64,000 bases of DNA from Bacteroidota bacterium (GCA_023429135.1 JAEYWD010000101.1:7618-71617); one strand, 5' to 3'. Shown: positions 1-8,823, numbered from the stretch's first letter. The notes: generated from the letters alone by a model not told the origin. A program made the numbers and translations.

Positions 1-129
1 TATTTTTGAAATTTAACCAAAAATTTGTAACAGATTAAAAAGACAAACGTATCTAAAACACATTGCAGGAAAGAATTATTGAATTTCTGAGATAATCATT
101 AATCTATACTCATTTGTTATAAAAATTGT

Positions 130-849
130 ATGAAAAACCGCATAATCTACTTTTGCATAATTTTGGCTTGTGTAATAAATGCATGCATAAAAGACAAAGA
201 TGAATTAATTAATGAGATTCCAAAGGAAATTATTCGTACAAAAGTAGATTCGACATTATATCCAAAAATTGTTGAGAGGTTTCCAGAATGGGTTAACCCA
301 AATGTAAAATACCCTTATCTGTTTTCAGACACAATTCAAAAACAGATTATTCTTACTGATTCGTCTGAAGTCTATTTAACCTTTATTGCCGAAAACGCAG
401 GATTAAGAAGTACAATCGGTTGGTATTCCTATCCGGTGGAGAATCCTCCTAAAAAAGTTGAAGATATCAATTTACATATTTTATTCCCAAATGCTTCCGG
501 TAAAGGAAAAGGAGGTGAACTCTTGCAGGGGGATATGGTTCAACTTGGAAATAAAAAAATACCAAAAGGAACTGCTATTGGATTTTTTCTAATTTCCAAT
601 GGCTGGGAAGATGGTAAAATCAATTATAATAATCCTACTTACTATACAGATCAATTCCTAAACGAAGAAAACTATCAATATCATATTTTATTTAAGGAGA
701 ATGAAGGACGGAATATCATTCTGGGATTTGAAGACACAAGTTTTGAAAAGTCAGATAAAGATTATAATGATTTATTATTCATAGTATCTGATAATAAAAA
801 TGGATTTGAATCTATATTTTTTAATATTAATAAACTTCCTTCATTATAA
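130..849 (+). CDS. DUF4114-type lipoprotein
   Basis: A 239-residue secreted lipoprotein. The N-terminus has a short positive start, a hydrophobic core and a lipobox ending at Cys19 (VINAC), so it should be lipidated and held in the envelope. Near the C-terminus the run GFEDTSFEKSDKDYNDLLF has the acidic FED...S/DxDYND pattern of the DUF4114 family, probably a metal-binding loop in a beta-sandwich. Start chosen at ATG 130, right before the signal peptide. No catalytic motif is visible and its role is unknown. It stands alone: the next gene starts over 400 bases downstream, so it is not clearly part of an operon. Confidence 0.75.
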   Translation: MKNRIIYFCIILACVINACIKDKDELINEIPKEIIRTKVDSTLYPKIVERFPEWVNPNVKYPYLFSDTIQKQIILTDSSEVYLTFIAENAGLRSTIGWYSYPVENPPKKVEDINLHILFPNASGKGKGGELLQGDMVQLGNKKIPKGTAIGFFLISNGWEDGKINYNNPTYYTDQFLNEENYQYHILFKENEGRNIILGFEDTSFEKSDKDYNDLLFIVSDNKNGFESIFFNINKLPSL

Positions 850-1252
850 ATCAACATCTTTCACTCTAAAAAATACAACGAGACCGAACTTTTCAGAACA
901 ACTTCTTCATCAAAATATTATCTCAAGGTAAAAAATAAATTAAAGGCTTTACTGCATCGCATAGCTATAATATTTATTATATACCCATGCTGTAATAGTT
1001 CTTGGAACCTTATTGGTTATCATTTACCCTATCTTCTTTTTTAAACGATTAAACTTCTATTGATTCTTATATAAGGCTGCAGAAACATAGATGCAGAAAA
1101 GCTGAGCAAAACTTCCTCCTCTCAGACAAATTTCACCTTGTATATTGCACAAACTCTATTTGTAAGTGAAAAATTTACGGCAGAACCATACTGTTAAAAG
1201 TCACTAAACATAATTTAACAACTTTTATTCGGGTTAAATCATCTAAACTTAG
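850..1252. other. intergenic region without a recognised gene
   Basis: About 400 bases of AT-rich sequence between two lipoprotein genes. No credible ORF on either strand, no tRNA-like fold and no clear hairpin terminator were seen. The 3' end contains the -7 element of the next gene. Confidence 0.5.
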
Positions 1253-1260
1253 TATGTTTG
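1253..1260 (+). promoter_or_regulatory. Bacteroidota -7 promoter element
   Basis: TATGTTTG fits TAnnTTTG exactly and lies 19 bases before the ATG at 1279. No good TTTG -33 box is seen upstream, so this rests on the -7 box alone. It argues against the TTG at 1258, which falls inside the element, as the start codon. Confidence 0.4.
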
Positions 1261-1278
1261 GAACTGTTTTTGAGAAAT

Positions 1279-3024
1279 ATGAGCATGAAGATTTCGGGAT
1301 ATATAGCAGTTTGTTTTTTGATTTCGGTTTTAGTCGGAAGTTGTGCTAAAGTTGGCACTCCTATAGGTGGTCCAAAAGATGTTACCCCACCAAAGGTTAA
1401 AAGTTCAAAACCGGAAAATAATGCAACTAACTTTAATGAGAACAAAGTTGAGATTGAATTCAATGAATTTTTGAAGTTTAAAGACAAAGACAAAAATTTT
1501 GTTACCTCGCCTCCTTTTAAGAAAAAACCCGAAGTTATTCTCAAATATAAAACTGTTGTAGTAAACTTTCGTGAAGATTTGTTACCCGACAGAACCTATA
1601 CTCTTAATTTTGGCAATTCCATTACCGATAATAATGAAGGCAATCCGATCCGCGACTTTGAATTTGTATTTTCCACCGGAAAGCATATTGATTCACTTTC
1701 TTTTGAAGGTAAAGTCGTAAATGCTTTTAACCATCAGCCCGATAAAGAAGGATTGTTCGTAATGCTATATGATATTTTTGGCGATTCCATTCCTATGAAG
1801 ACTTTGCCGGCGTATACATCCAAAACCAATGAAAAAGGATTTTTCAGGATCAATCATATAAAAGCCGATACTTTTATGGTTGTTGCTATAAAGGATGCCA
1901 ATAACGATTTCATGTATCAACCATCGGAAGAGGTAGCTTTCTCAGATAGTCTGCTTTTTCTCAATACATCTTTTTACCATACTCCCGATACAGCGGCTGC
2001 GCGCGATACAGCAACTTCCGACTCTGCCTATTACAGTCGGTTCAAGCCACAAATGACGCTTTATACTTTTTTAAACGAAAGTAAAAAGCAATTTCTTTCC
2101 GTTAAAGATCGAAAAAGGTCAAATCAATTAACTTATGTTTTCAATGTCCCTATAGATACATTCAAAATTGGTCTTGTAGGAGAAGCCAGAATTAAACCCT
2201 GGTATATACTGGAAGAAAGTGCAAATAAGGACACCTTTTCACTTTGGATTACTGATACCACCCTCATTCGAAAGGATACGCTCCCAACGGTGTTAACCTA
2301 TATGATGCCCGATTCGATGAATGTTCTCAGACCAAAACCGGATACTTTAAAGATGATTTTTAGAGTACCAAAAGAGCAAACCAGAAGGGGTAGGTCGAGG
2401 GAAAGCAATATTGAGCGCCTCACAATAAACACTAATGCCAAAGATGGTTTCGATCTGAATTCGATTCTTCGGGTTGAAACAGATGTCCCTATCGAAAATA
2501 TAGATTTGGAAAAAGTATATTTTACTTACACCGAGGATTCGGTATATAAACCTGTTAAGTTTAAACTCCGACGAGATACAGTTAATTTAAGAAAGTTGAA
2601 CTTCGATTTCACGCCAATTCCTTCAGCTTCCTATTCTCTTGTATTTGATTCCCTTGCCATTAGTTCATTATACAACACTTATAACGATTCAACAGGATTC
2701 AAATTCACGACTCAAAAAGAAGATTATTACGGAACCATTAAAGCCACCCTATCCAATATAAAAGGAAATGTTATTCTCCAGGTTCTGAATGAAAAGGAAG
2801 ATTTAGTCAAAACCACTACTCTTAAAGGAGATCAACTTATCAGCCTCGATTTTCTTGACCCCGGTAATTATTTATTGAAAGTTATTTACGATACTAACGG
2901 CAATGGTAAATGGGATACCGGGAACCTAATCAAACGCCAACAACCCGAAAAGGTAGAGTATTATAAAGATCCGATAACAGTAAGGTCGAACTGGGATGTG
3001 GAAGTGAGTTGGGAGCTTGAGTAG
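1279..3024 (+). CDS. Ig-like (Big_5/SbsA-type) domain lipoprotein
   Basis: About 581 residues. A signal peptide ends in a lipobox (VLVGSC, Cys22), so this is a lipoprotein. It is followed by PIGGPKDVTPP and an Ig-like domain of the Big_5 type (about residues 25-130, with phrases such as VEIEFNEFLKF and YTLNFGNSITDNNEGN), which is widespread in Bacteroidota. The rest is rich in beta-strand with a late motif YDTNGNGKWDTGN that may bind calcium. ATG 1279 is preferred over the TTG at 1258 because the latter sits in the predicted -7 box; ATG 1285 is equally possible. Function unknown; probably an envelope structural or carbohydrate-related protein. Confidence 0.8.
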   Translation: MSMKISGYIAVCFLISVLVGSCAKVGTPIGGPKDVTPPKVKSSKPENNATNFNENKVEIEFNEFLKFKDKDKNFVTSPPFKKKPEVILKYKTVVVNFREDLLPDRTYTLNFGNSITDNNEGNPIRDFEFVFSTGKHIDSLSFEGKVVNAFNHQPDKEGLFVMLYDIFGDSIPMKTLPAYTSKTNEKGFFRINHIKADTFMVVAIKDANNDFMYQPSEEVAFSDSLLFLNTSFYHTPDTAAARDTATSDSAYYSRFKPQMTLYTFLNESKKQFLSVKDRKRSNQLTYVFNVPIDTFKIGLVGEARIKPWYILEESANKDTFSLWITDTTLIRKDTLPTVLTYMMPDSMNVLRPKPDTLKMIFRVPKEQTRRGRSRESNIERLTINTNAKDGFDLNSILRVETDVPIENIDLEKVYFTYTEDSVYKPVKFKLRRDTVNLRKLNFDFTPIPSASYSLVFDSLAISSLYNTYNDSTGFKFTTQKEDYYGTIKATLSNIKGNVILQVLNEKEDLVKTTTLKGDQLISLDFLDPGNYLLKVIYDTNGNGKWDTGNLIKRQQPEKVEYYKDPITVRSNWDVEVSWELE

Positions 3025-3143
3025 AATGTGAGGAAAGAAAAACATTTGTGCGAGAAATGGATAAAATCCGAATAAGCAATTGTACCTTTTTTACTTTGGT
3101 TTCAAAATTTGAGTAGCTTTTTTCACGAATTAAAAAAAGAACT

Positions 3144-3151
3144 TAGATTTG
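3144..3151 (+). promoter_or_regulatory. candidate -7 promoter element for cvpA
   Basis: TAGATTTG matches TAnnTTTG, 17 bases before the ATG of the CvpA-family gene. No correctly spaced -33 TTTG is present; the nearest TTTG is about 32 bases upstream. Supported by position and the -7 match only. Confidence 0.35.
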
Positions 3152-3167
3152 TTATAAACAAGTTTCT

Positions 3168-3689
3168 ATGAATATTCTCGACATAATCATTCTTATTCTT
3201 CTCGCCTGGGGAGCTTTCCGCGGCTTTACCCAAGGTTTCATCCTTCAGGTTGTAACCTTCATAGCTCTCATAATTGGAGTATGGGCAAGTATTGCTTTTT
3301 CGGACAACATGTCCGAATTCCTGACTAAGAACATGGATATTACAGGTAAATACCTTCCAGTTCTCTCTTTTGTGCTGATTTTTGTGCTGGTAGTGGTGAT
3401 TGCACATCTCATTGGAATGCTTCTAACGCGTTTTATCGAAATTACATCACTAGGATGGCTAAACCGTTTAGGAGGCGTTGCATTTGGGATTTTAAAAATG
3501 GCCTTTATTGTTAGTGTTCTTCTTACCATCCAAAACCGGATGAAAGAAAAAATTCATATAATTTCCGAAAAGCAAATTCAAACCTCGTTGTTGCATAAAC
3601 CAGTTTCAAGTCTGGCCCCGGCTGTGTTCCCTCACTTAAAGCAACTGGCGTTGGACAAAAAGCTTATTGAAATCTCAGAGGAAAAATAA
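3168..3689 (+). CDS. cvpA: CvpA family membrane protein
   Basis: A 173-residue inner-membrane protein with four hydrophobic segments (about residues 3-20, 24-45, 62-85, 100-122). It opens with the family pattern MNILDIIILILLAWGAFRGF and continues GFILQVVTFIALIIGVWAS, typical of CvpA/colicin V production proteins. Length is normal for the family. CvpA homologues affect envelope homeostasis and, in E. coli, colicin V production and purF expression; the biochemical role is not settled. It is transcribed alone, downstream of the Ig-like lipoprotein. Confidence 0.85.
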   Translation: MNILDIIILILLAWGAFRGFTQGFILQVVTFIALIIGVWASIAFSDNMSEFLTKNMDITGKYLPVLSFVLIFVLVVVIAHLIGMLLTRFIEITSLGWLNRLGGVAFGILKMAFIVSVLLTIQNRMKEKIHIISEKQIQTSLLHKPVSSLAPAVFPHLKQLALDKKLIEISEEK

Positions 3690-3701
3690 ATATGGCGGGT
3701 T

Positions 3702-3738
3702 GAAAAAAAGCCTGACAGTGCCTCTCGGCTCTGTCAGG
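3702..3738 (-). terminator. Rho-independent terminator for the 73-aa gene
   Basis: Perfect 8-bp arms CCTGACAG (3711-3718) and CTGTCAGG (3731-3738) with a 12-base loop. The A-run at 3703-3709 becomes a U-run on the minus strand, so this reads as an intrinsic terminator for the minus-strand gene ending at 3922. It may also stop plus-strand transcription from cvpA, though it lacks a U-run in that direction. Confidence 0.7.
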
Positions 3739-3921
3739 TTCAATAGCTCCGTAAAACGGCAGCATTGACTTGAAATTCAACCAACACATAAACAACAAAT
3801 CTGAATAAGAGTTGATTGATAATGCAAAAAATCTTAAATTATTAAAAAAAAATAGGATTTCGACTCTAATCTAAGGCTGTCAACTTTTAAAACCAAAAAA
3901 GTACGTAAGAATAATTAGCGC

Positions 3922-4143
3922 CTAATTCGTATGAAAGCGGATTATCTCCTCCAGATTCTCAACTTGCCTGTCGCGCAGCAAAAGACCGGCAATGATGCGT
4001 TCTTCCTCAACATTGCTGGATAAAAGCCACATCAATTCCTTATTGTTTAAGATATCATAACTGTCGAGATTGGCCAGATATGCCAAATTCATATGTTTTA
4101 ATTGGTTTATACTTTTTTTCATGTCAGTAAATTTAAATGTCAT
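3922..4143 (-). CDS. small hypothetical protein
   Basis: A 73-residue, mostly helical and charged protein with no signal peptide or membrane segment. I do not recognise the family. A second ATG at 4122 would give a 66-residue product starting MKKSINQLKHMN. Support for a real gene comes from a well-formed minus-strand terminator about 185 bases downstream and from the ordinary amino-acid composition. The stretch EEERIIAGLLLRDRQ looks like a surface helix. It is flanked by non-coding sequence on both sides. Confidence 0.5.
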   Translation of the reverse strand: MTFKFTDMKKSINQLKHMNLAYLANLDSYDILNNKELMWLLSSNVEEERIIAGLLLRDRQVENLEEIIRFHTN

Positions 4144-4543
4144 TTTTTTCTCCTAATAGGTCCATCGATTCTGTAGAAACAATCTGAATGAAATATATAA
4201 GATCATTAATATTGATCTTAATAGATTTACCTTTCGATTTATCCAAAATTTCACCTTTACTAGATATATTCCACTGATACAATATTCGTGTTTTAAGCAT
4301 GATGAATATTTTATTGCTGATACATCAACTCCTGTGCCACATTCATACAATACCCTGATTTTTATTACACTACATTCATATTTCAATAAAGATGAAATAC
4401 TTAGCATTGTTCGATTGTGAACAGGATTACATCAAAAACAAACACTTCATGTGCAAACGCTAGTAACTATCTGAATATAAAAGAATGTGAGGGCAATTTA
4501 TTTTTCTGAGATGTTTTTAAAGTGAATCTTAAACTAAAATGAT
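4144..4543. other. intergenic region, no convincing gene
   Basis: About 400 AT-rich bases between a minus-strand and a plus-strand small gene. The only longer reading frame (minus strand, 4153-4407) has an unusual composition and no recognisable motif, and I do not support it. Promoters for both flanking genes presumably lie here, but no clear -33/-7 pair was found. Confidence 0.4.
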
Positions 4544-4738
4544 ATGGCAAACTCAAGTCCGATAGAAGTACAGAAATTTTTAAAGGGAGTAGATTATCCT
4601 GCAACAAAAGAGGATCTTTTAGAGAAAGCCCGTAATAATGGGGCGAAACAGGAAATTCTATCCTTAATAGAAGAATTGAGAGAAGACGAATTTGCCAATC
4701 CGGCTGAAGTCAGCAAGGGTATTGGCGAATTGGTTTAG
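4544..4738 (+). CDS. DUF2795 domain protein
   Basis: A 64-residue protein matching the DUF2795 pattern: an N-terminal VQKFLKGVDYPATKEDLLEKA followed by a helix with NGA and LIEEL-DEF. Length is normal for the single-domain family. It has no signal peptide and is probably a small cytosolic helical protein. Function is unknown in the literature I can recall. It ends at a hairpin shared with the convergent tRNA gene. Confidence 0.8.
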   Translation: MANSSPIEVQKFLKGVDYPATKEDLLEKARNNGAKQEILSLIEELREDEFANPAEVSKGIGELV

Positions 4739-4747
4739 AAGAAAACA

Positions 4748-4781
4748 AAACCCTTTCTAAGTCATAGCTTGGAAAGGGTTT
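4748..4781. terminator. bidirectional hairpin terminator
   Basis: Arms AAACCCTTTC and GAAAGGGTTT are perfectly complementary, extended inward by CTAAG/CTTGG with a small loop. It lies between the stop of the DUF2795 gene and the 3' end of the convergent tRNA-Arg, so it can serve both directions. Confidence 0.75.
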
Positions 4782-4784
4782 ATG

Positions 4785-4856
4785 TAGCCCCACCGGGAAT
4801 CGAACCTGGATTTACAGTTTAGGAAACTGTCGTTCTATCCGTTGAACTATAGGGCC
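4785..4856 (-). tRNA. tRNA-Arg(CCT)
   Basis: The minus strand folds as a 72-nt tRNA. The acceptor stem GGCCCTA pairs with TGGGGCT (including G-U pairs) with discriminator A; the anticodon stem ACAGT/ACTGT carries loop TTCCTAA, giving anticodon CCT, which reads AGG. The T-loop TTCGATT is canonical, with one A-C mismatch in the T-stem. CCA is not encoded. Confidence 0.93.
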
Positions 4857-4990
4857 ATTTAAATCGACTGCAAATATAACAGATTGAAAAAATATAGCTT
4901 ACATTTTCGTGAAAAAACTTAATTTTCCATTCTGCCCTTCCTTTTTATCCAAAGTCAAGTTTAGAAAAAAATAATTTAAACATTAATCCT

Positions 4991-5015
4991 CTAAACTCAG
5001 GAAATAGGAGTTTAG
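4991..5015 (-). terminator. probable terminator of cysK
   Basis: Arms CTAAACTC (4991-4998) and GAGTTTAG (5008-5015) are perfect 8-bp complements about 70 bases past the cysK stop. In the minus direction an AT-rich tract with a long U-run follows after about 25 bases, so the fit to an intrinsic terminator is only moderate. Confidence 0.4.
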
Positions 5016-5081
5016 GTCAGAGGAAAATGAATACTATCCTGATTTCCTAAATCCTAAACACCTAAAAGCTAAACACCCCCT

Positions 5082-5993
5082 TTAATATAAACCTTCAATG
5101 GATAAGTACCTTTCGCCTGTATCGTAATTGAATGCTAATACCTTTGATCCTTTCGGAATGTCGTTAAGTTTTTGGGCAACAGCAGCTAATGCAGCCCCAG
5201 AGCTTATTCCACCAAAAATACCTTCTTCTTTGGCAGCTCGCTGGGCAAAGCTAAATGCTTCATCTTTAGAAACCTGGATAACACCATCCAAAACTTCCTT
5301 ATGAAGGTTCTTAGGAATAAAACCAGCACCAATACCCTGAATAGGGTGAGGTCCTGGGGCGCCACCGCTAATTACAGGGGATGCTTCAGGTTCAACGGCA
5401 AAAACTTTCAACTGAGGGAATTTCGATTTTAAAACTTCGGCTACGCCGGTAATATGTCCTCCTGTACCAACTCCCGTTATTATGTAATCCAAACCATCGG
5501 GAAAATCTTTCAAAATTTCGGCTGCAGTGGTTGTTTTATGTATTTCAATATTGGCTTCGTTGTCGAACTGAGAGGGAGTCCATGAATTTGGAATTTCCAG
5601 CAAAAGCTCGTTAACACGGGCAATAGCTCCCGACATCCCTTTTTCTCGGGGAGTCAATTCAAAGGTTGCTCCATAGGCGGCCATCAAACGTCGGCGTTCA
5701 ACACTCATTGATTCGGGCATAACTAACAAAAGCTTATAACCCTTCACTGCCGCAACTATAGCTAAACCAATACCTGTGTTTCCCGAAGTAGGCTCAATAA
5801 TGACACTATCTTTCTTCAGAATGCCTTGTTTTTCGGCTTCTTCAACCATAGCCAGGGCAATTCTGTCTTTTATACTACCTCCGGGATTGGAGCGCTCCAA
5901 TTTAACCCATACCTGATAATCTTCTGAAAACAGGCGATTTACTTTTACATGCGGCGTGTTGCCAATAGTTTCTAAAATTGAATTTGCTTTCAT
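5082..5993 (-). CDS. cysK: cysteine synthase A (O-acetylserine sulfhydrylase)
   Basis: A 303-residue PLP enzyme of fold type II that makes L-cysteine from O-acetylserine and sulfide in the cytosol. The PLP lysine is Lys42 in GGSIKDRIALAM. The phosphate/substrate loop EPTSGNTGIGLA lies at 67-78, the glycine-rich GVGTGGHITG loop around 175, and GISSGAALAA near 262. Length matches CysK. It sits 28 bases downstream of cysE on the same strand, so the two consecutive pathway enzymes form one operon. CysE ends in isoleucine, as needed for the cysteine synthase complex. The upstream leader peptide suggests cysteine-responsive control. Confidence 0.95.
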   Translation of the reverse strand: MKANSILETIGNTPHVKVNRLFSEDYQVWVKLERSNPGGSIKDRIALAMVEEAEKQGILKKDSVIIEPTSGNTGIGLAIVAAVKGYKLLLVMPESMSVERRRLMAAYGATFELTPREKGMSGAIARVNELLLEIPNSWTPSQFDNEANIEIHKTTTAAEILKDFPDGLDYIITGVGTGGHITGVAEVLKSKFPQLKVFAVEPEASPVISGGAPGPHPIQGIGAGFIPKNLHKEVLDGVIQVSKDEAFSFAQRAAKEEGIFGGISSGAALAAVAQKLNDIPKGSKVLAFNYDTGERYLSIEGLY

Positions 5994-6021
5994 ATATATT
6001 TAATTTATTTGATTTACTGAT

Positions 6022-6861
6022 TTATATTACAAAATTGATAGGCTCAACATATTTTTTCGAATCTTTAATATGAATACTGGGTTTGTGAAAAGCAATCGAA
6101 AATGGAGGAATGCTTTCGGTTATCCAGGTATTTCCACCAACTACACTATCATGACCGATTACTGTTTCTCCCCCTAAAATGGTACTGTTGGAATAAATAA
6201 TCACGTTGTCTTCAATGGTAGGATGCCGTTTGCTTCCTGCGAGATTCTTTCCAACATAAAGGGCTCCCAGGGTAACCCCCTGATAGATTTTTACATTTTT
6301 GCCAATGATGGCAGTCTCGCCGATCACAATTCCAGTTCCATGGTCAATAAAAAGCTTATCGCCAATAGTGGCGCCAGGATGAATATCTATACCGGTTTTA
6401 CTATGAGCATATTCTGATATAACTCTTGGTAATACCGGAATTTTCAAGCGGTATAAGACGTTGGACAGCCGATAAACAGAAACTGCATAAAATCCGGGAT
6501 AACAAAGTATCACTTCTTCAGGGCAACTTGCTGCTGGGTCGAATTTTAAATAAGCATCGGCGTCTTTAATCAAACGCTGGTGAATATTTGGAATTTCATC
6601 GAAAAAGCTCTTATGAACATGCTCGATACTGTCGCTCATATGTGGTTTCAGAGGAACGAGTAACGCGCTAAATAATTCCTGCAACTCTTCCCACTTTGCT
6701 TCAAGATGCTTAAGTGTCATGTTCTTATCCGTTCTTATGGGGAACAGAAAATTCATAATCTCATTAATAAAATAGTGGGATTTCACTAACGATGGCACTT
6801 CATGACAAAAGGACTGCGTAGTTTTATACAAATGTGCCGGAAACTTGTGAAATGTGTTCAT
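6022..6861 (-). CDS. cysE: serine O-acetyltransferase
   Basis: About 279 residues. It transfers acetyl from acetyl-CoA to serine, the first step of cysteine synthesis. The C-terminal half is a left-handed beta-helix with hexapeptide repeats (GIDIHPGATIGDKLFIDHGT, then VIGETAIIGKNVKIYQGVT) containing the Asp/His pair of the active site. The N-terminal helical domain is of the longer type seen in Bacteroidota. The protein ends ...INFVI, with the C-terminal Ile that docks into CysK. ATG 6861 is preferred over an in-frame TTG at 6879. A cysteine-rich leader peptide ends 77 bases upstream. Confidence 0.92.
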   Translation of the reverse strand: MNTFHKFPAHLYKTTQSFCHEVPSLVKSHYFINEIMNFLFPIRTDKNMTLKHLEAKWEELQELFSALLVPLKPHMSDSIEHVHKSFFDEIPNIHQRLIKDADAYLKFDPAASCPEEVILCYPGFYAVSVYRLSNVLYRLKIPVLPRVISEYAHSKTGIDIHPGATIGDKLFIDHGTGIVIGETAIIGKNVKIYQGVTLGALYVGKNLAGSKRHPTIEDNVIIYSNSTILGGETVIGHDSVVGGNTWITESIPPFSIAFHKPSIHIKDSKKYVEPINFVI

Positions 6862-6938
6862 AGCAAAAAGAATAAGCAATAAATAAACAATAAGAAAATT
6901 AAAAGGATAAAATCAGAATGGAAATTTATGCCGGAGGA

Positions 6939-6992
6939 TTAACATCGGCTACAACAACAGAGAGAATTGATATGTTGTGAGGTATTTTTCAT
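6939..6992 (-). CDS. 17-aa cysteine-rich leader peptide of the cys operon
   Basis: ATG at 6992 to TAA at 6939 encodes MKNTSQHINSLCCCSRC, with four cysteines among the last six residues, all UGU codons, three of them consecutive. It lies between a good promoter (7011-7042) and cysE (ATG at 6861), the first enzyme of cysteine synthesis. This is the arrangement of an amino-acid-sensing leader peptide: ribosomes stalling at cysteine codons when Cys-tRNA is scarce would change expression of cysE-cysK. Polycysteine uORF attenuators are known in mycobacteria; an equivalent here is inference. No strong intrinsic terminator lies between it and cysE; the intervening sequence is pyrimidine-rich, so Rho-dependent or translational control is more likely. 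Confidence 0.7.
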   Translation of the reverse strand: MKNTSQHINSLCCCSRC

Positions 6993-7010
6993 TTAAATTT
7001 TTATACTTCG

Positions 7011-7042
7011 CAATCTTAGTACAAATTTTTCATAATACCAAA
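7011..7042 (-). promoter_or_regulatory. Bacteroidota-type promoter for leader-cysE-cysK
   Basis: On the minus strand TTTG (7042-7039), a 20-base spacer, then TAAGATTG (7018-7011) followed by C. This differs from the TTTG/TAnnTTTG consensus at one position and lies about 19 bases before the leader-peptide ATG. Confidence 0.65.
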
Positions 7043-7176
7043 TTTTATTTAGAAAGGATTTAAATAGTGGGATAAATTTCCATAAAAATTATATGAAGAA
7101 TTAAAAGCATGGGTCTTTTTATGAATGAATCAAACAGGGATAATCAGGATTTTTTATCTTTACAAAAACGGTAAGA

Positions 7177-8640
7177 ATGTTGCTCGAAAGTATTTTTGGG
7201 GAGAAAGTTAGTATGGCATTGGAAATTATATATTTTCTAACCATAGCATTTACCGTTATTCTTATTATTCAGCAAAAAGGCGATCCGTTAAAAACCATTT
7301 CATGGTTATTAGTACTTTTTCTTTTGCCAGTTGTAGGAATAATCTTTTACTTCTTCTTCGGTAAGAATTACAGAAAAGAAAAAATATTTTCCCGAAAAGG
7401 AATATCGGATTTGGAGCAGATGCGCATTCTTGTCCAGGATACTTTTATAGGTCTTCCACATAGTAATCTATTTAAGAACAAGAAGCTGCATCAAAAAATG
7501 AATATCATGCGATTATTGCTTAATAGCAGCAAATCGTTAGTGACTGAATATAACCGGGTTAAAGTTTTGAATAATGGGTCGAATACCTTCGACGCAATTT
7601 TTAAGGCTATAGAAGGGGCCAGGGACCACATCCATCTGGAATATTATATCATAGATGACGATAAAATTGGAAATACACTCCGAGAACTGCTGATCAGGAA
7701 AGCCAATGAAGGTATCAAAATACGCCTGATTTATGACGATGTTGGATGCTGGAGTCTTCCTGATGAGTTTATTGAAAGCATGACAGAAGCAGGAATAGAG
7801 GTAATGCCATTTCTTCCGGTACGCTTTCCAACCCTAACCTATAAAATAAATTACAGAAATCACAGAAAGATAGTTGTTGTTGACGGTCAAATAGGTTTTG
7901 TAGGAGGACTAAACATTGCCGACCGTTATCTGGAAGGCAATCCCGATTACGGCATATGGCGAGACACCCACCTTCAAATTGAAGGAGAAGCAGTAAGTTC
8001 GTTGCAGGTTATTTTCCTCATCGATTGGTTTTTTGTGAGTGAACAGGTAATAAGAGATCCTAAATACTTCCAAACCCAAAAAGCTGACGAGCATCATCTG
8101 GTTCAGATAACTTCGAGTGGACCCGACTCGGACTATGCAAGTATCATGCAGGCATATTTTGCCGCTATCGCCAGTGCTCAATCGTCAATTTATATTTCAA
8201 GTCCATATTTTTTACCTAACGAAAGCATTTTAACAGCCCTGAAAACCGCCTCACTCAGCGGCGTAGATGTTAGAATTTTATTACCTTCCAGGAGTGATTC
8301 AAAAATTGTATTTTGGGCAACCCGGTCGTATGTTACAGAGCTTCTGGAAGCAGGTATTCACATATACTTTTATGAAAAAGGTTTCCCTCATTCCAAGCTG
8401 TTAATTGTAGATGGCGTTTTGAGTTCGGTAGGAACTGCCAATATGGATATCAGGAGCTTTGATCAGAACTTTGAAGTTTCGGCATTAATTTACGATGAAG
8501 CGATCACACAAGAGCTACAGGACTATTACCTTATAGATTTGGTCAACAGTACCCACATAACCTTAGAGCACTGGGAAAACCGCGCACGTTGGGACAGCAT
8601 CAGGGAATCAGTAGCAAGAATATTTAGTCCGTTATTATAG
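7177..8640 (+). CDS. cls: cardiolipin synthase
   Basis: A 487-residue inner-membrane enzyme that condenses phosphatidylglycerol into cardiolipin. Two N-terminal membrane helices (about residues 13-32 and 42-62, PLDc_N type, ending FFFGKNYRKEK) are followed by two phospholipase D domains. HKD motif 1 is HRKIVVVDGQIGFVGGLNIAD (around residue 229) and motif 2 is HSKLLIVDGVLSSVGTANMD (around 407); both keep His, Lys and Asp. Length and order match bacterial ClsA-type enzymes. A TATCTTTA box at 7155-7162 may be its -7 promoter element. It stands alone, divergent from the cys operon. Confidence 0.93.
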   Translation: MLLESIFGEKVSMALEIIYFLTIAFTVILIIQQKGDPLKTISWLLVLFLLPVVGIIFYFFFGKNYRKEKIFSRKGISDLEQMRILVQDTFIGLPHSNLFKNKKLHQKMNIMRLLLNSSKSLVTEYNRVKVLNNGSNTFDAIFKAIEGARDHIHLEYYIIDDDKIGNTLRELLIRKANEGIKIRLIYDDVGCWSLPDEFIESMTEAGIEVMPFLPVRFPTLTYKINYRNHRKIVVVDGQIGFVGGLNIADRYLEGNPDYGIWRDTHLQIEGEAVSSLQVIFLIDWFFVSEQVIRDPKYFQTQKADEHHLVQITSSGPDSDYASIMQAYFAAIASAQSSIYISSPYFLPNESILTALKTASLSGVDVRILLPSRSDSKIVFWATRSYVTELLEAGIHIYFYEKGFPHSKLLIVDGVLSSVGTANMDIRSFDQNFEVSALIYDEAITQELQDYYLIDLVNSTHITLEHWENRARWDSIRESVARIFSPLL

Positions 8641-8823
8641 AAACTTATGTCAAAAAAAAAGAAGCATTAGTCCCCAATATATGGCCATTCTTCACAATAC
8701 CGCCAGTTTTGACAAATGTTAGATTTTTTAAATTTATATGAATAATTACATAGACAAACGATAGAAAACAGATGAGAAGGTGGATCTAACTATTGATTTT
8801 CATGAGGTTTCCAACTGTTTAGG

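Noticed and set aside
1258..1278. TTG-initiated extension of the Ig-like lipoprotein
   Set aside because: The TTG lies inside a perfect -7 promoter box, and the extension would precede a normal signal peptide. ATG 1279 or 1285 fits better.
4153..4407. 84-codon frame on the minus strand
   Set aside because: Composition is unlike its neighbours, no motif or family is recognised, and the region is otherwise non-coding. Treated as chance.
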